DNA of 64,000 nt from Candidatus Aminicenantota bacterium (GCA_029938635.1 JAOZUQ010000001.1:113568-177567), one strand, 5' to 3'. Positions 38,951-48,428 are shown, counted from the first letter of the stretch. Numbers and translations: made by a program. Notes: generated by a model not told the origin, from the sequence alone.

Positions 38951-40984
38951 ATGGATATAAAGATAAAAATAGAGGAGATCTCGGCAAAACTGCTGAAATA
39001 TCAATACCACTATTATGTTCTTGCCGATCCCATTGTCTCCGATAATGAATATGACAGGCTTTTCGACCAACTCCTCGATATTGAGAAAAAATATCCGGAA
39101 CTCACACAGAAAAATTCTCCGACAAAGAGGGTGGGATCAGATCTCGACAACACTTTTGCCGAAATGGAACATTCCGTTTCTGTCCTCAGCCTCGACAAGG
39201 AGTACACCGGGGAAGGGATTACAAAATGGGTGGATAAGATCTCTGCCGGCAGTGATATGAAGGCGGAGTATGTGGTCGAAGAGAAACTCGACGGTGCATC
39301 GATCGTCCTCTACTATAAAAAAGGTATCCTTGAAACAGCTTTGACCAGAGGTGACGGGGTCAGGGGAAATGTGGTGACCGAGAATGTGAGAACCATAGGC
39401 CAGATCCCCCTTGTTCTCCCGGAGGAAATTGACATAGCGGTCAGGGGCGAAATATTTATAAAAAAAAGTGAATTTGAAAGATTCAATAAAAAATTTGAAA
39501 ACAAATATTCCAATCCCAGAAATCTGGCAGCGGGATCATTAAGGAACCTGAGGTCGTCAATCGTGGCCGGGGTTCCTCTCAATATGTTCGCTTATGAAGG
39601 ATATTATAAGAACGGCAAAGGACATGTGGAAATTTTATCCGATCTGAAGGCTTTGAATTTTCCGGTAAACAAAAATCTCGCCCTATTTTCAGGAGATAAA
39701 AATTTCCTTGATCAAATGAAAAAAGAGCTCCCCGGGATCACAACAGGATCTGTTGATAAAATTTTTGATTATATAGAAAATCATACAAAAGAGAGGGATA
39801 AGCTCGATTATGATATCGACGGACTCGTGATAAAGGTGAACGGGATAGCCCTGAGAGAAGAGCTCGGGGAAACATCGCATCATCCGAGATGGGCGATAGC
39901 TTATAAATTTGATTCACCGGCTGCTGAAACAATATTGGAAGATATAGCTATCCAGGTCGGCAGGAACGGAAGGGTCAGCCCGGTAGCTATTCTTGCTCCT
40001 GTGCAGATAGCAGGAAGTATCGTAGCGAGAGCAACACTACACAATCAGGAGTATATAGATATTCTAGAATTGGGAATCGGGGACAGGGTCTCGATCTCAA
40101 AGCGGGGGGATATAATCCCGGCGGTGGAGAGGGTGATAGAGAAGGATGAAAAAGATCCTTCCATTTATAAAATAAGGTCCGATTGTCCTTTCTGCGGGAC
40201 AGAATTCGTCAAGGACGGGGCACACCATTTTTGTAAGAATACCGAATGTCCGGAGAGGCTCAGGCGGTCGATAGTTTTTTTTGTAGCAAAGGGGCAGATG
40301 GATATAGATACCCTGGGGGAAAAGACTATAGAGTTCCTCCTGGAAAAGGGATTTATTAAAAGCATTCCTGATATTTATTCTTTTGATCAAAACAAACTTC
40401 TCGGTGAAGAGGGATTCAAAGAGAAGAAGATAGATAATATTAAAAACAGTATTGAAGAGAGTAAAGGGAACGATTTTGCCACGGTTTTCACTGCCCTCGG
40501 ATTTGAGGGGATAGGAAAGGTAGCAGTATCCGATCTGATAAAGAACGGCTTTGATTCCTTCGATAAGATAAGGGAAGCTGCGGAGACCGGTGATATTGAA
40601 CTATTTTCAGATATCCCGGGATTCGGAGATATCACAGCTCGGTTTTTGATAGAACATTTTTCAGATAAAGATAAATTAAAACTTATAGACGACCTTGCAG
40701 ATGCCGGATTAAGAATGAGAGCCGAAGAGAGAAAAAATCCTGAAGAGGAACAGGTGTTCGCCGGGGATATCTGGGTGATCACGGGAAGTTTTGAAAATTT
40801 TAATCCGAGATCTATTGCAGCTGAGGAAATAGAGAAGAGGGGCGGAAAAGTAACAAATACCGTCACCTCAAAGACAACTCATCTCCTGGCCGGGCCGGGA
40901 GCAGGATCAAAACTGGACAAAGCGGAAAAACTCAAAATAAAAATAATTAATGAAAAAACATTTATAAAATTGCTGAAACCATGA
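38951..40984 (+). CDS. ligA: NAD-dependent DNA ligase
   Basis: 'VEEKLDGASIVLYY', 'RGDGVRGNVVTENVRTI', zinc finger 'CPFCGTEF...CKNTECPERL', C-terminal BRCT domain. Confidence 0.98.
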   Translation: MDIKIKIEEISAKLLKYQYHYYVLADPIVSDNEYDRLFDQLLDIEKKYPELTQKNSPTKRVGSDLDNTFAEMEHSVSVLSLDKEYTGEGITKWVDKISAGSDMKAEYVVEEKLDGASIVLYYKKGILETALTRGDGVRGNVVTENVRTIGQIPLVLPEEIDIAVRGEIFIKKSEFERFNKKFENKYSNPRNLAAGSLRNLRSSIVAGVPLNMFAYEGYYKNGKGHVEILSDLKALNFPVNKNLALFSGDKNFLDQMKKELPGITTGSVDKIFDYIENHTKERDKLDYDIDGLVIKVNGIALREELGETSHHPRWAIAYKFDSPAAETILEDIAIQVGRNGRVSPVAILAPVQIAGSIVARATLHNQEYIDILELGIGDRVSISKRGDIIPAVERVIEKDEKDPSIYKIRSDCPFCGTEFVKDGAHHFCKNTECPERLRRSIVFFVAKGQMDIDTLGEKTIEFLLEKGFIKSIPDIYSFDQNKLLGEEGFKEKKIDNIKNSIEESKGNDFATVFTALGFEGIGKVAVSDLIKNGFDSFDKIREAAETGDIELFSDIPGFGDITARFLIEHFSDKDKLKLIDDLADAGLRMRAEERKNPEEEQVFAGDIWVITGSFENFNPRSIAAEEIEKRGGKVTNTVTSKTTHLLAGPGAGSKLDKAEKLKIKIINEKTFIKLLKP

Positions 40985-41176
40985 TATGATTCGACCTTGA
41001 TATTTTTTTTGTTCAACGTTTAACAAAACAAAAAAATTAAATGAATTTTATTATGACACATTGTTTACTAATAACTTTAGTTCTTACCTTCAGCATCTTT
41101 AGCAAAGCAAAAATAAATTTATTAACATTAACCCCCGAATCTGCTCTTACCTTCGGAAGGGCTGGAAAGAGATAAA

Positions 41177-41878
41177 ATGAAGATCTGGAAATATTTGCTC
41201 ATATTAGCAATGACTACATTTATTGTTTATTGTTTAGCAGGTGAAAAAGAAACCTTCGTATTATGTCTCGGTGACAGTATCACGGATAGCGAATGGGGAA
41301 ATTACCCGACACACCTGAACAAATTATTTGTAAAAAGAGATGTAGCATATACCGCGATTTCGCGTGGAATACCAGGAAATACTTCGGGAGAATATTTAGA
41401 GTTCTTTTCGAAGTCAAAAATGATGAAAAAATTCAGGCCTAAAGTAATCGTTATAATGCTCGGTACAAATGATGTCAGGATCGATCATGACAGAACTTCG
41501 ACAAAAAAATTCAAAAAAAATATGTCGGAAATTATAAATATAATCAAGGCATTTGAAAAAAAGGAAAAGTATAAAATAGATGTATATCTCTGCACGATCC
41601 CGCCGATCTTCACCACCGATCTCAATACATTTACCAAAGAATCAGCAATAAGGGTAAATGAGGAAATCGTTCCGGCTATTGAAGAGTTATCGGTTGAACA
41701 CGATCTGGAATTGATCGACCTCCACTCGGTCTTTGAAAGGAACAAGGACCTCCTCCCAGGAATCCACCCGTCCCCGGGCGGCTACTACAAGATAGGCAAA
41801 GTAATATTCAACCGGATCATGCGCGACTCCCGGACAAGCATCCTGCCATGCAGCGGAGACACCTGCAATATAAATTAG
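41177..41878 (+). CDS. SGNH/GDSL-type hydrolase with signal peptide
   Basis: 'VLCLGDSITDS', 'VIMLGTNDVR', 'GIHPSPGGYYKIG'. Confidence 0.9.
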   Translation: MKIWKYLLILAMTTFIVYCLAGEKETFVLCLGDSITDSEWGNYPTHLNKLFVKRDVAYTAISRGIPGNTSGEYLEFFSKSKMMKKFRPKVIVIMLGTNDVRIDHDRTSTKKFKKNMSEIINIIKAFEKKEKYKIDVYLCTIPPIFTTDLNTFTKESAIRVNEEIVPAIEELSVEHDLELIDLHSVFERNKDLLPGIHPSPGGYYKIGKVIFNRIMRDSRTSILPCSGDTCNIN

Positions 41879-41960
41879 CCTGAAGTTGCAGGAATAACAT
41901 CAGAAGCTAAACCTGGCCTACAGCCATCAGCTTTCAGCTCCAGCAAAAACAAAATTTTAT

Positions 41961-42060
41961 GTAGGGGCGACTCCCCGTCACACTCTCTAAAGCACTGGTG
42001 ATTCTATGGTCGCCCATATTTACAAGAATTATAGAACAGGATAGACGCGAGGCCTACCCC
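41961..42060. repeat. Degenerate GTAGGGGCGAC / GTCGCCC inverted repeat
   Basis: GTAGGGGCGAC (41961-41971), GTCGCCC (42009-42015) and GGCCTACCCC (42051-42060) in a non-coding gap. Confidence 0.55.
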
Positions 42061-42094
42061 TTGTACTGAATATTTCAAGATTCGGGCAGGCTAC

Positions 42095-42127
42095 AATCAT
42101 GGCAATCATGTGAATCATGGTTCAGAC
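42095..42127. repeat. 9-bp tandem repeat x3 with TCAGAC tail
   Basis: AATCATGGC-AATCATGTG-AATCATGGT followed by TCAGAC. Confidence 0.8.
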
Positions 42128-42790
42128 TATAATTTCACAAAATACAGAAGATTCATCCACTTCATATACCTTTGCCTGCAAATCCAGGCTTGAGGCCATT
42201 TTCATGAAGTCTTTTTCAGTATATGTTGTTGCCATGAATCCATCTTCACAGACTATATTTCCATTCCCGGTTTTTTTTTGATCAATCTTCCCTATCAACC
42301 CGAGATCAGCCTGTACTTCGAACCATTCAAGCCTGGTTTCCCAGATCTTTTCCGAATAACTTGAAAAGAGGATAGAACCTCCACTCCGGGTTACCCTGAC
42401 CGTTTCACTGATCAATTTTTCCGGATCCGACTTGAATGCGGATATCCCGTTCTGGACACAGATGACAAGATCAAAAATATCATCTTTGAATTTCAGGTCA
42501 GCCGCATCCATAACAAAGAATTCCATATTTGATCTTCCTCTGCAAATTTCTCCGGCAAGTTCTATATTATCTTCCGAAATATCGATCCCGGTCACTTTCC
42601 CGGCCTTGTCAGCCAGCCTTACCGCTACCCTTCCATAACCGCATCCCAGATCCAGAACCGATGAACCTTCCTGCGCCTTATCCAGAACATGAAGGATCTC
42701 GGCCTCAAGGAATTGCTTTATCCTTGGTGTAGAAACCTCATAACACTTCACAAGCCGGGCTGAATTTAATGATTTTGAATAATAGTCCAT
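42122..42790 (-). CDS. Class I SAM-dependent methyltransferase
   Basis: 'SSVLDLGCGYGRVAVRLADKAGKVTGIDISEDNI', 'DLVICVQNGISAF'. Confidence 0.92.
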   Translation of the reverse strand: MDYYSKSLNSARLVKCYEVSTPRIKQFLEAEILHVLDKAQEGSSVLDLGCGYGRVAVRLADKAGKVTGIDISEDNIELAGEICRGRSNMEFFVMDAADLKFKDDIFDLVICVQNGISAFKSDPEKLISETVRVTRSGGSILFSSYSEKIWETRLEWFEVQADLGLIGKIDQKKTGNGNIVCEDGFMATTYTEKDFMKMASSLDLQAKVYEVDESSVFCEIIV

Positions 42791-42799
42791 AAAATAAAA

Positions 42800-45700
42800 T
42801 TATTTACCGATGACTTCAGGCACTGTTTCCAGGTTGTAATCTATGTGATCTTCAGGTAATAATTTTATAACCTCATCAACCAGCTCTCTTAATTCGACAA
42901 TATAATAGTTTGCTACATTAATATTCTTTTCAATATCATCAATGCTGATAATAAAACGGAGCTGGGTGCCGTCTTTTACCCCTTTGTAATAATAATTCTC
43001 TTTAAATTCATCCAATGGGAATCCCGAGAGAAACTCTTTTATCCCCGATGACTCTTCATGGGTTAGAACCCGATTAATAAGTGTATAGTCCTTCTGATTT
43101 AGCACAATAGATGATTCACTCATCAATTGTTCATGGGTAACAATAATCCTGATGTTCTCCCGCCCGAAATAATATTTAATGATCTCGATCTTAAACTTTT
43201 TAATATCTTTATTCATATTTTCTGCCTCTCTGTTCTCTAATCTATGCTTGTCCTTTTCCTTACTTTCACGGTACATATCCGCCACGTTATCTATCTTCGG
43301 AGATCTTTTGACCGCCTTCCAATCAAATTTTTCATCAAATGGGTCAAGCGCTTTTTGAGGCTCGAAAATCCTACTATCAACTGCTATAGCATCATAAGGT
43401 TTGTAATCTGGAGTATCTGTGAAAAAATCAGCCAGATCAGTAGCTCCGGCATCATACTGATTTAAGTACGGAAGGGCCAGAATATTCCAGAATGTCTTGA
43501 ACAAACTGCCGAAACTATAATGAACATGACTTACATAATCCCTTTTTACCCATGGGGAAACAATCATAAGCAAACTGCGGTGAGCATCAATATGATCTAC
43601 ACCATTTTGTGCATCATCTTCTGTTATGACGATCAACATACTTTTCCAATAAGGTGTCCTTGAAAGATATTCCACAATACGGCCGACAGCCAGATCATTA
43701 TCCGCCATATAACTCTCGCGGAAAGGGTAACCTGCATCAGGGCGATCGCCTGCTCCATGGTCATTTGGAATGATCACCGTAATAAATTCCGGCATTGTAT
43801 CACTGCCTGTAATCCATTTTTTATCAAACTCCTTTATAAACTGATCTATTCTGAATTGATCAGGAATTGCCATATTATATGTCGGGTACATTCTGGAAGT
43901 ACGTTCAAAAAGGGGCTGCGGAACCGGATAATTTATATAATGTTTAATTCCTGTATATTTATACTCAACCTTATAAAGTCCCGGTTCGAACATTATGCTG
44001 AAGCCGAAATTATAGAACCGGACATCATGACGTTCCAGATGATCCCACATGGACCCTGCTTCATTATAATCTTCCGGATAAATTGCACCGGCAGTCCCAT
44101 TCATCCCAAACACCCCAGGTGCCTTCGAATTTTCCCGATAATTACGATTATTGCCATAACTGGCTGCAGTTGACGTTTCACACCACTCATTCGGGTATGT
44201 GTTTACCAGCCAGCGGTGTCCATCAGCAGACACATCAGAATCGACATAAAAATTATCTGAAATGGCAAACTGCCCGGCGAGTGCCAGATGATTGGGCATA
44301 ACCACAGCATTGGAAACAGAGCTTGTCTTATCTCTGTTTGAAAACGTCGCACCTTTTCCATATCTTGCCAACGACGGATCACCTTCAGTATTTTTTATCT
44401 GCCCGAAAACTTCATCATAGGTTCTGTTTTCCTTTGAAATAAAAACAATGTGATGAATAGGGCTGATCTTTTCTCCGGGGAATAATGGAATTGGATTGCT
44501 CTTCCTACTTTTAAAAACCGGATCATCGGCTTTTCTGAATTTAAAATTATTCGAAATGACCTGTGCAGTCAATTTTTTCAATTGTTGATCATCAGGAATC
44601 TCCACTACCTGAATGGTCCCTTTCATTAAGGAACCGATGTAACTTCCCTCCGGTCCCCTTTCAAAAGCTGCCCCCCCGTTCGGACCGCTCCCATATCCCT
44701 TTGCATTGGCGATAATCAGATATTTTCCGTTTTTGCTGACTTCGACCTTTGAGGGAAACCAGCCCGTCGGAATATGACCTAGAACTTTCAGATCTACAGC
44801 ATTTATAACTGCAACTGCATTTATTCCCGACTCTGCAACATATAACCTTTTCCTGTCCGGACTTAACGCCAGGCCGAAAGGGATTACCCCCCTGAACTGT
44901 TTTATCCGGTTTTCAGGTTTAAGATATATAGTGTCGACCACATTATCTTCTTTCAAAGAAATTACAGAGATACTATCATTTGTACCATTGCTGACAAATA
45001 CATATTTATCATTTGCAACAATTGAGTTGGGACTGGATCCTCCAACTGCCGGGATCCCCTCTACTAATGCGCCCACCAAATGTCCGGTTTTTATTCTGCC
45101 AACAACTACCGGATCTGTTTTAGACTTAAGATCAATAACAAAAACAGAGAACGCCTCAATAGCATTCGGATCACCAAGGCCGGGAATTGACACCGACTCA
45201 TTTTGTATCCCCTCAATCATCTCTTTTGAACCATAGGGGAAAGGGGGGAAATCTATTGGTTTTACTTTAGATCTATCCCCCGATCCCCCTCTTATCAGAG
45301 AATATTCAAACATTCCAACATTGGCTACATAAATTTTTCTCTCATCAGGAGAGAGACAGATACCGAACGGGTAACGTCCCACAGGGACAGAGTGTTTCAG
45401 AGTTCCGGCAATTGTGTCTATAACAACCACTCTGAATCCAATCTGATCCACTGCATAGAGAGTTTTGCCATCCTTTGTTAATTTCAGGTCACCTATATAT
45501 CCATGTGAATAATCTACTTTCTCAGAAATATAAGAACAGTCTATAACACCCGTCCTCTCCCCGGAATTGACATCGAACAAATATATCCTGTTTGCCTGCC
45601 CACCTGCAACATAAATTGTTTTATTGTCAGGTGATATTGCCAGACCCATAAACACAGAGGCCAATACTCCCTTATCGGAAGAAGGACCGGGCGGTATCTG

Positions 45701-46015
45701 CTTTACTTCAGGATGTGATGATAAAATATTTCGGACAATGGTAATTGATAGTGGATCTACCCCGGAATTTGAAGTGACTACAGTTTGCCCGTCCGGACTG
45801 AGAGTCAATCCATAAGGATGAGGTGCAGTTATTATACTTTTCCCTGAGGGGGTAATATATCTGCCATTAGGGATCACCGTTCTTCCGTTCTTATTGATAT
45901 TTGTAAATTCATCTCCTGCAGGTGCTGATATTATCCATAAACCCTTATGCTTTGAATTATCCTGCAGACAACTCAACGTTAAAAACACCATTATCAGAAG
46001 TACAATTTTTTTCAT
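42800..46015 (-). CDS. YVTN-type beta-propeller / phosphoesterase fusion lipoprotein with extra C-terminal domain
   Basis: Lipobox 'MVFLTLSC'; repeated 'LSPDGQTV/AISPDNKTIYVAGG' blades; 'HIVFISKENRTYDEVFGQI' and 'ITEDDAQNGVDHIDAHRS' phosphoesterase motifs. Confidence 0.88.
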   Translation of the reverse strand: MKKIVLLIMVFLTLSCLQDNSKHKGLWIISAPAGDEFTNINKNGRTVIPNGRYITPSGKSIITAPHPYGLTLSPDGQTVVTSNSGVDPLSITIVRNILSSHPEVKQIPPGPSSDKGVLASVFMGLAISPDNKTIYVAGGQANRIYLFDVNSGERTGVIDCSYISEKVDYSHGYIGDLKLTKDGKTLYAVDQIGFRVVVIDTIAGTLKHSVPVGRYPFGICLSPDERKIYVANVGMFEYSLIRGGSGDRSKVKPIDFPPFPYGSKEMIEGIQNESVSIPGLGDPNAIEAFSVFVIDLKSKTDPVVVGRIKTGHLVGALVEGIPAVGGSSPNSIVANDKYVFVSNGTNDSISVISLKEDNVVDTIYLKPENRIKQFRGVIPFGLALSPDRKRLYVAESGINAVAVINAVDLKVLGHIPTGWFPSKVEVSKNGKYLIIANAKGYGSGPNGGAAFERGPEGSYIGSLMKGTIQVVEIPDDQQLKKLTAQVISNNFKFRKADDPVFKSRKSNPIPLFPGEKISPIHHIVFISKENRTYDEVFGQIKNTEGDPSLARYGKGATFSNRDKTSSVSNAVVMPNHLALAGQFAISDNFYVDSDVSADGHRWLVNTYPNEWCETSTAASYGNNRNYRENSKAPGVFGMNGTAGAIYPEDYNEAGSMWDHLERHDVRFYNFGFSIMFEPGLYKVEYKYTGIKHYINYPVPQPLFERTSRMYPTYNMAIPDQFRIDQFIKEFDKKWITGSDTMPEFITVIIPNDHGAGDRPDAGYPFRESYMADNDLAVGRIVEYLSRTPYWKSMLIVITEDDAQNGVDHIDAHRSLLMIVSPWVKRDYVSHVHYSFGSLFKTFWNILALPYLNQYDAGATDLADFFTDTPDYKPYDAIAVDSRIFEPQKALDPFDEKFDWKAVKRSPKIDNVADMYRESKEKDKHRLENREAENMNKDIKKFKIEIIKYYFGRENIRIIVTHEQLMSESSIVLNQKDYTLINRVLTHEESSGIKEFLSGFPLDEFKENYYYKGVKDGTQLRFIISIDDIEKNINVANYYIVELRELVDEVIKLLPEDHIDYNLETVPEVIGK

Positions 46016-46230
46016 TTATTCCCCATCCAGTGCAATAATTATACCTATAATAGAAATTAATAGAAGAGGGGATGGAATCACCAACGCCTAGTGATATATT
46101 TTTTTGTTTTTGGCTGGGACTAAGCACTTTTTAAATGGGTCAGACACAATTGTTCGCCTGAAATAAAAAAATGATTATAATTCATCTTTTTGTTAAAGAA
46201 TTACGTATATATTATATGACGGAGGGAAAT

Positions 46231-46566
46231 ATGGAGATAACAAAAAGAAATAATGGAGATATTACAATACTTGATCTGGACGGAAAATTACTTACAGGAA
46301 ATGATGTAGGATATTACAGAGATGTATTCGACACATTGATAAAAGGCGGAGAATCAAAGGTTATATTAAATTTTGCAAATCTCAGCATGATGGACTCAAC
46401 TGGATTGGGGGAACTTACCCGGTCTTATACAAAAGCAAAGAATAATGGCGGAATGGTAAAACTGGTAAACATGACCGCAAGGATCAAGGATATCCTGTAT
46501 GTCACAAAACTGATAACAGTTTTTGACACCTACGAGAATGAGGAAGATGCCGTTAACAGTTTTTAA
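46231..46566 (+). CDS. STAS-domain anti-sigma factor antagonist (likely start 46231)
   Basis: 'ILDLDGKLLTGNDVGYYRDVFDTLI', 'NFANLSMMDSTGLGELTRSYT'; GGAGGG at 46221-46226 supports start at 46231 rather than 46171. Confidence 0.92.
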   Translation: MEITKRNNGDITILDLDGKLLTGNDVGYYRDVFDTLIKGGESKVILNFANLSMMDSTGLGELTRSYTKAKNNGGMVKLVNMTARIKDILYVTKLITVFDTYENEEDAVNSF

Positions 46567-46591
46567 TAGTTAATAATTCTGAATTCCGGAT

Positions 46592-46765
46592 CTATTTTCC
46601 GAGGAATTTTTGAACTTTTTGTGACGATGCTCCTGCAAACTTTACTGCTGCTACCAGGCTTCCTTCCTCAACTCCGAAAAATTCACTCCACTCTTTTACA
46701 TCTTGCGGATCATTAATATTAATTTCTTTTCCTTCTTTAATCTGCATTACTTTGTCTTCTGACAT
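46592..46765 (-). CDS. DUF3606-like 57-aa protein (absent from supplied ORF track)
   Basis: Own translation: MSEDKVMQIKEGKEININDPQDVKEWSEFFGVEEGSLVAAVKFAGASSQKVQKFLGK; AGGAG 7 nt upstream of ATG. Confidence 0.8.
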   Translation of the reverse strand: MSEDKVMQIKEGKEININDPQDVKEWSEFFGVEEGSLVAAVKFAGASSQKVQKFLGK

Positions 46766-46825
46766 AATTCACTCCTATTATCATTTTGTTCTGGTTTTTA
46801 TATTTAGAATGCCTCTTTTTCAAAA

Positions 46826-46845
46826 ACATCCGATATAACGGATGT
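46826..46845. promoter_or_regulatory. Perfect 7-bp dyad upstream of the DUF3606-like gene
   Basis: ACATCCG-ATATAA-CGGATGT, 60 bp upstream of the start codon. Confidence 0.5.
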
Positions 46846-47038
46846 GAAGTCATGTCTTTTTCAAACCGGACTATAAACTCATCCAATTTATTTTAAAATG
46901 TAAAATACATCAACTTTAAACATAATGCAACTCAAAAAATAAAAAAAATTTTTCTGATCCTGCTACTCAATAGCAAAACACCGAAACGCCACATCTTGGC
47001 AACCAAAATGAGTGATATTTATTTAGAAGAAAGATTAA

Positions 47039-47170
47039 GGCGTAGCCATCTATCTGCACTCGTGGGCCTGGAGGGGTGACTCGCTAATATCGAGAACCCC
47101 GAGGCCGGGCAGCATAGCCGTATGAGAGCATACGGCGCGGGAGCGAAGTAGATGATGGCGAAAGCCAAAA
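47039..47170 (+). repeat. Type-A palindromic element, copy 2
   Basis: GGCGTAGCCATCTATC...GATGATGGCGAAAGCCAAAA; hairpins GGCCT/AGGCC + GGGGT/ACCCC + CTCG/CGAG (47065-47106) and GCCGTATG-AGAG-CATACGGC (47117-47136). Confidence 0.85.
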
Positions 47171-47179
47171 ATATTTATT

Positions 47180-47878
47180 TTATTTAAAGAATATTTTCAG
47201 ATTAAGCATCATCTTACGAAATTTAATAAAAGGGATCACAATAGCCGGGGACGAATATCTGGCAGGTTTTTTCTTCATAGATTTCATAATATGTTTTACA
47301 GCTTTTTTAACCGGCATTATGAAAGGTTTCACATCACCCTTTGCCATCTTCGTATTAACAAAGCCGAACCGGACATTAGTTATCTTCACAGGAGTGTCTT
47401 CCAATGCAAGGGCCATACTTTCCAGATAGCTGGTAAACCCTGCCTTCGATGCATGATAGGCCGGACTGTCATACGAGTGCATCTCATCTGCAAAACTTGA
47501 AAGGCCTATAAAATGGCCTTTGCCATTCTCTTCCATCGCCGGGATCACAACAGAGACAGTTCTCACCATCCCCATCAAATTTATATCAAGGGTCTTGATA
47601 TCCATATCCATATCATCCAGATCCAGTAATTCTCCTATCCCCGGACAATAGATACAAAGGTCAGGCGGGCCTTCTTTCTTAACTATTTTTTTCAACTTGA
47701 TTACATATTCATTATCGGTAACATCACACACAATATGATTGTAGGATGAATTTTTGACTGGTGATCTGCTCCTTGAAAATCCATTGACTATCCATCCATC
47801 TTGTAATAATTTTTTGGTAATAGCCAGCCCGATACCATCCGAATTCCCGATAATTATTGCCTTTCTATTCATAAACAT
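47180..47878 (-). CDS. Short-chain dehydrogenase/reductase
   Basis: 'AIIIGNSDGIGLAITKKLLQDGWIVNGFSRS', 'YHASKAG'. Confidence 0.92.
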   Translation of the reverse strand: MFMNRKAIIIGNSDGIGLAITKKLLQDGWIVNGFSRSRSPVKNSSYNHIVCDVTDNEYVIKLKKIVKKEGPPDLCIYCPGIGELLDLDDMDMDIKTLDINLMGMVRTVSVVIPAMEENGKGHFIGLSSFADEMHSYDSPAYHASKAGFTSYLESMALALEDTPVKITNVRFGFVNTKMAKGDVKPFIMPVKKAVKHIMKSMKKKPARYSSPAIVIPFIKFRKMMLNLKIFFK

Positions 47879-47888
47879 CCCTCAACTT

Positions 47889-48398
47889 TTACCATTTTCC
47901 TGCATAGGATAATGAATTGCCTGACAGGTGTTTATGATAATTAAATTTAAGGCCGAGTATCTGTCTCAAATGAAGATAATCGTGGGCAAGCCAGTTGGAG
48001 AGGAACATCTTCGCTGTCATTTTTCCGAACACAGGGTGGTCATGTGCGTTATCCCATGAGGGATTTACTAAACTACGTATCCATTCGATCGACCATTCTC
48101 TCTCCATCAGAAATTTTTCCACCGTGTTATTAAAGTCCTGTTCAATATATTTTCTATCTGCTACCCATCCCGGGGGATCGATCGGGCTTAGTGACTTTTC
48201 CGGATCTTCCATTACCGATTTTATTCTTGCTCTGAAATCTTCCTTCTCCTCATCATAAAGATGGCAGGCCACCTCCAGGAGGCACCATTTCCCGGGTTCA
48301 GGTTTCCACAAATATTCTTCTCTGGTCAATCCGGAAAAAAGTTTTTTGAAAATATCCTTGTTCATAGAAAATTCATCAACAATTCTTACTATGTCCAT
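47889..48398 (-). CDS. DinB-like protein
   Basis: 'WKPEPGKWCLLEVACHLYDEEKEDFRARI', 'SNWLAHDYLHLRQI' DinB-fold His pattern. Confidence 0.85.
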   Translation of the reverse strand: MDIVRIVDEFSMNKDIFKKLFSGLTREEYLWKPEPGKWCLLEVACHLYDEEKEDFRARIKSVMEDPEKSLSPIDPPGWVADRKYIEQDFNNTVEKFLMEREWSIEWIRSLVNPSWDNAHDHPVFGKMTAKMFLSNWLAHDYLHLRQILGLKFNYHKHLSGNSLSYAGKW

Positions 48399-48428
48399 TA
48401 GGCTTTTCCCCTTTTTCAGGTGATAAAT

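Noticed and set aside
42095-42121. CRISPR-like array
   Set aside because: Contiguous 9-bp tandem repeats without spacers; not a CRISPR.
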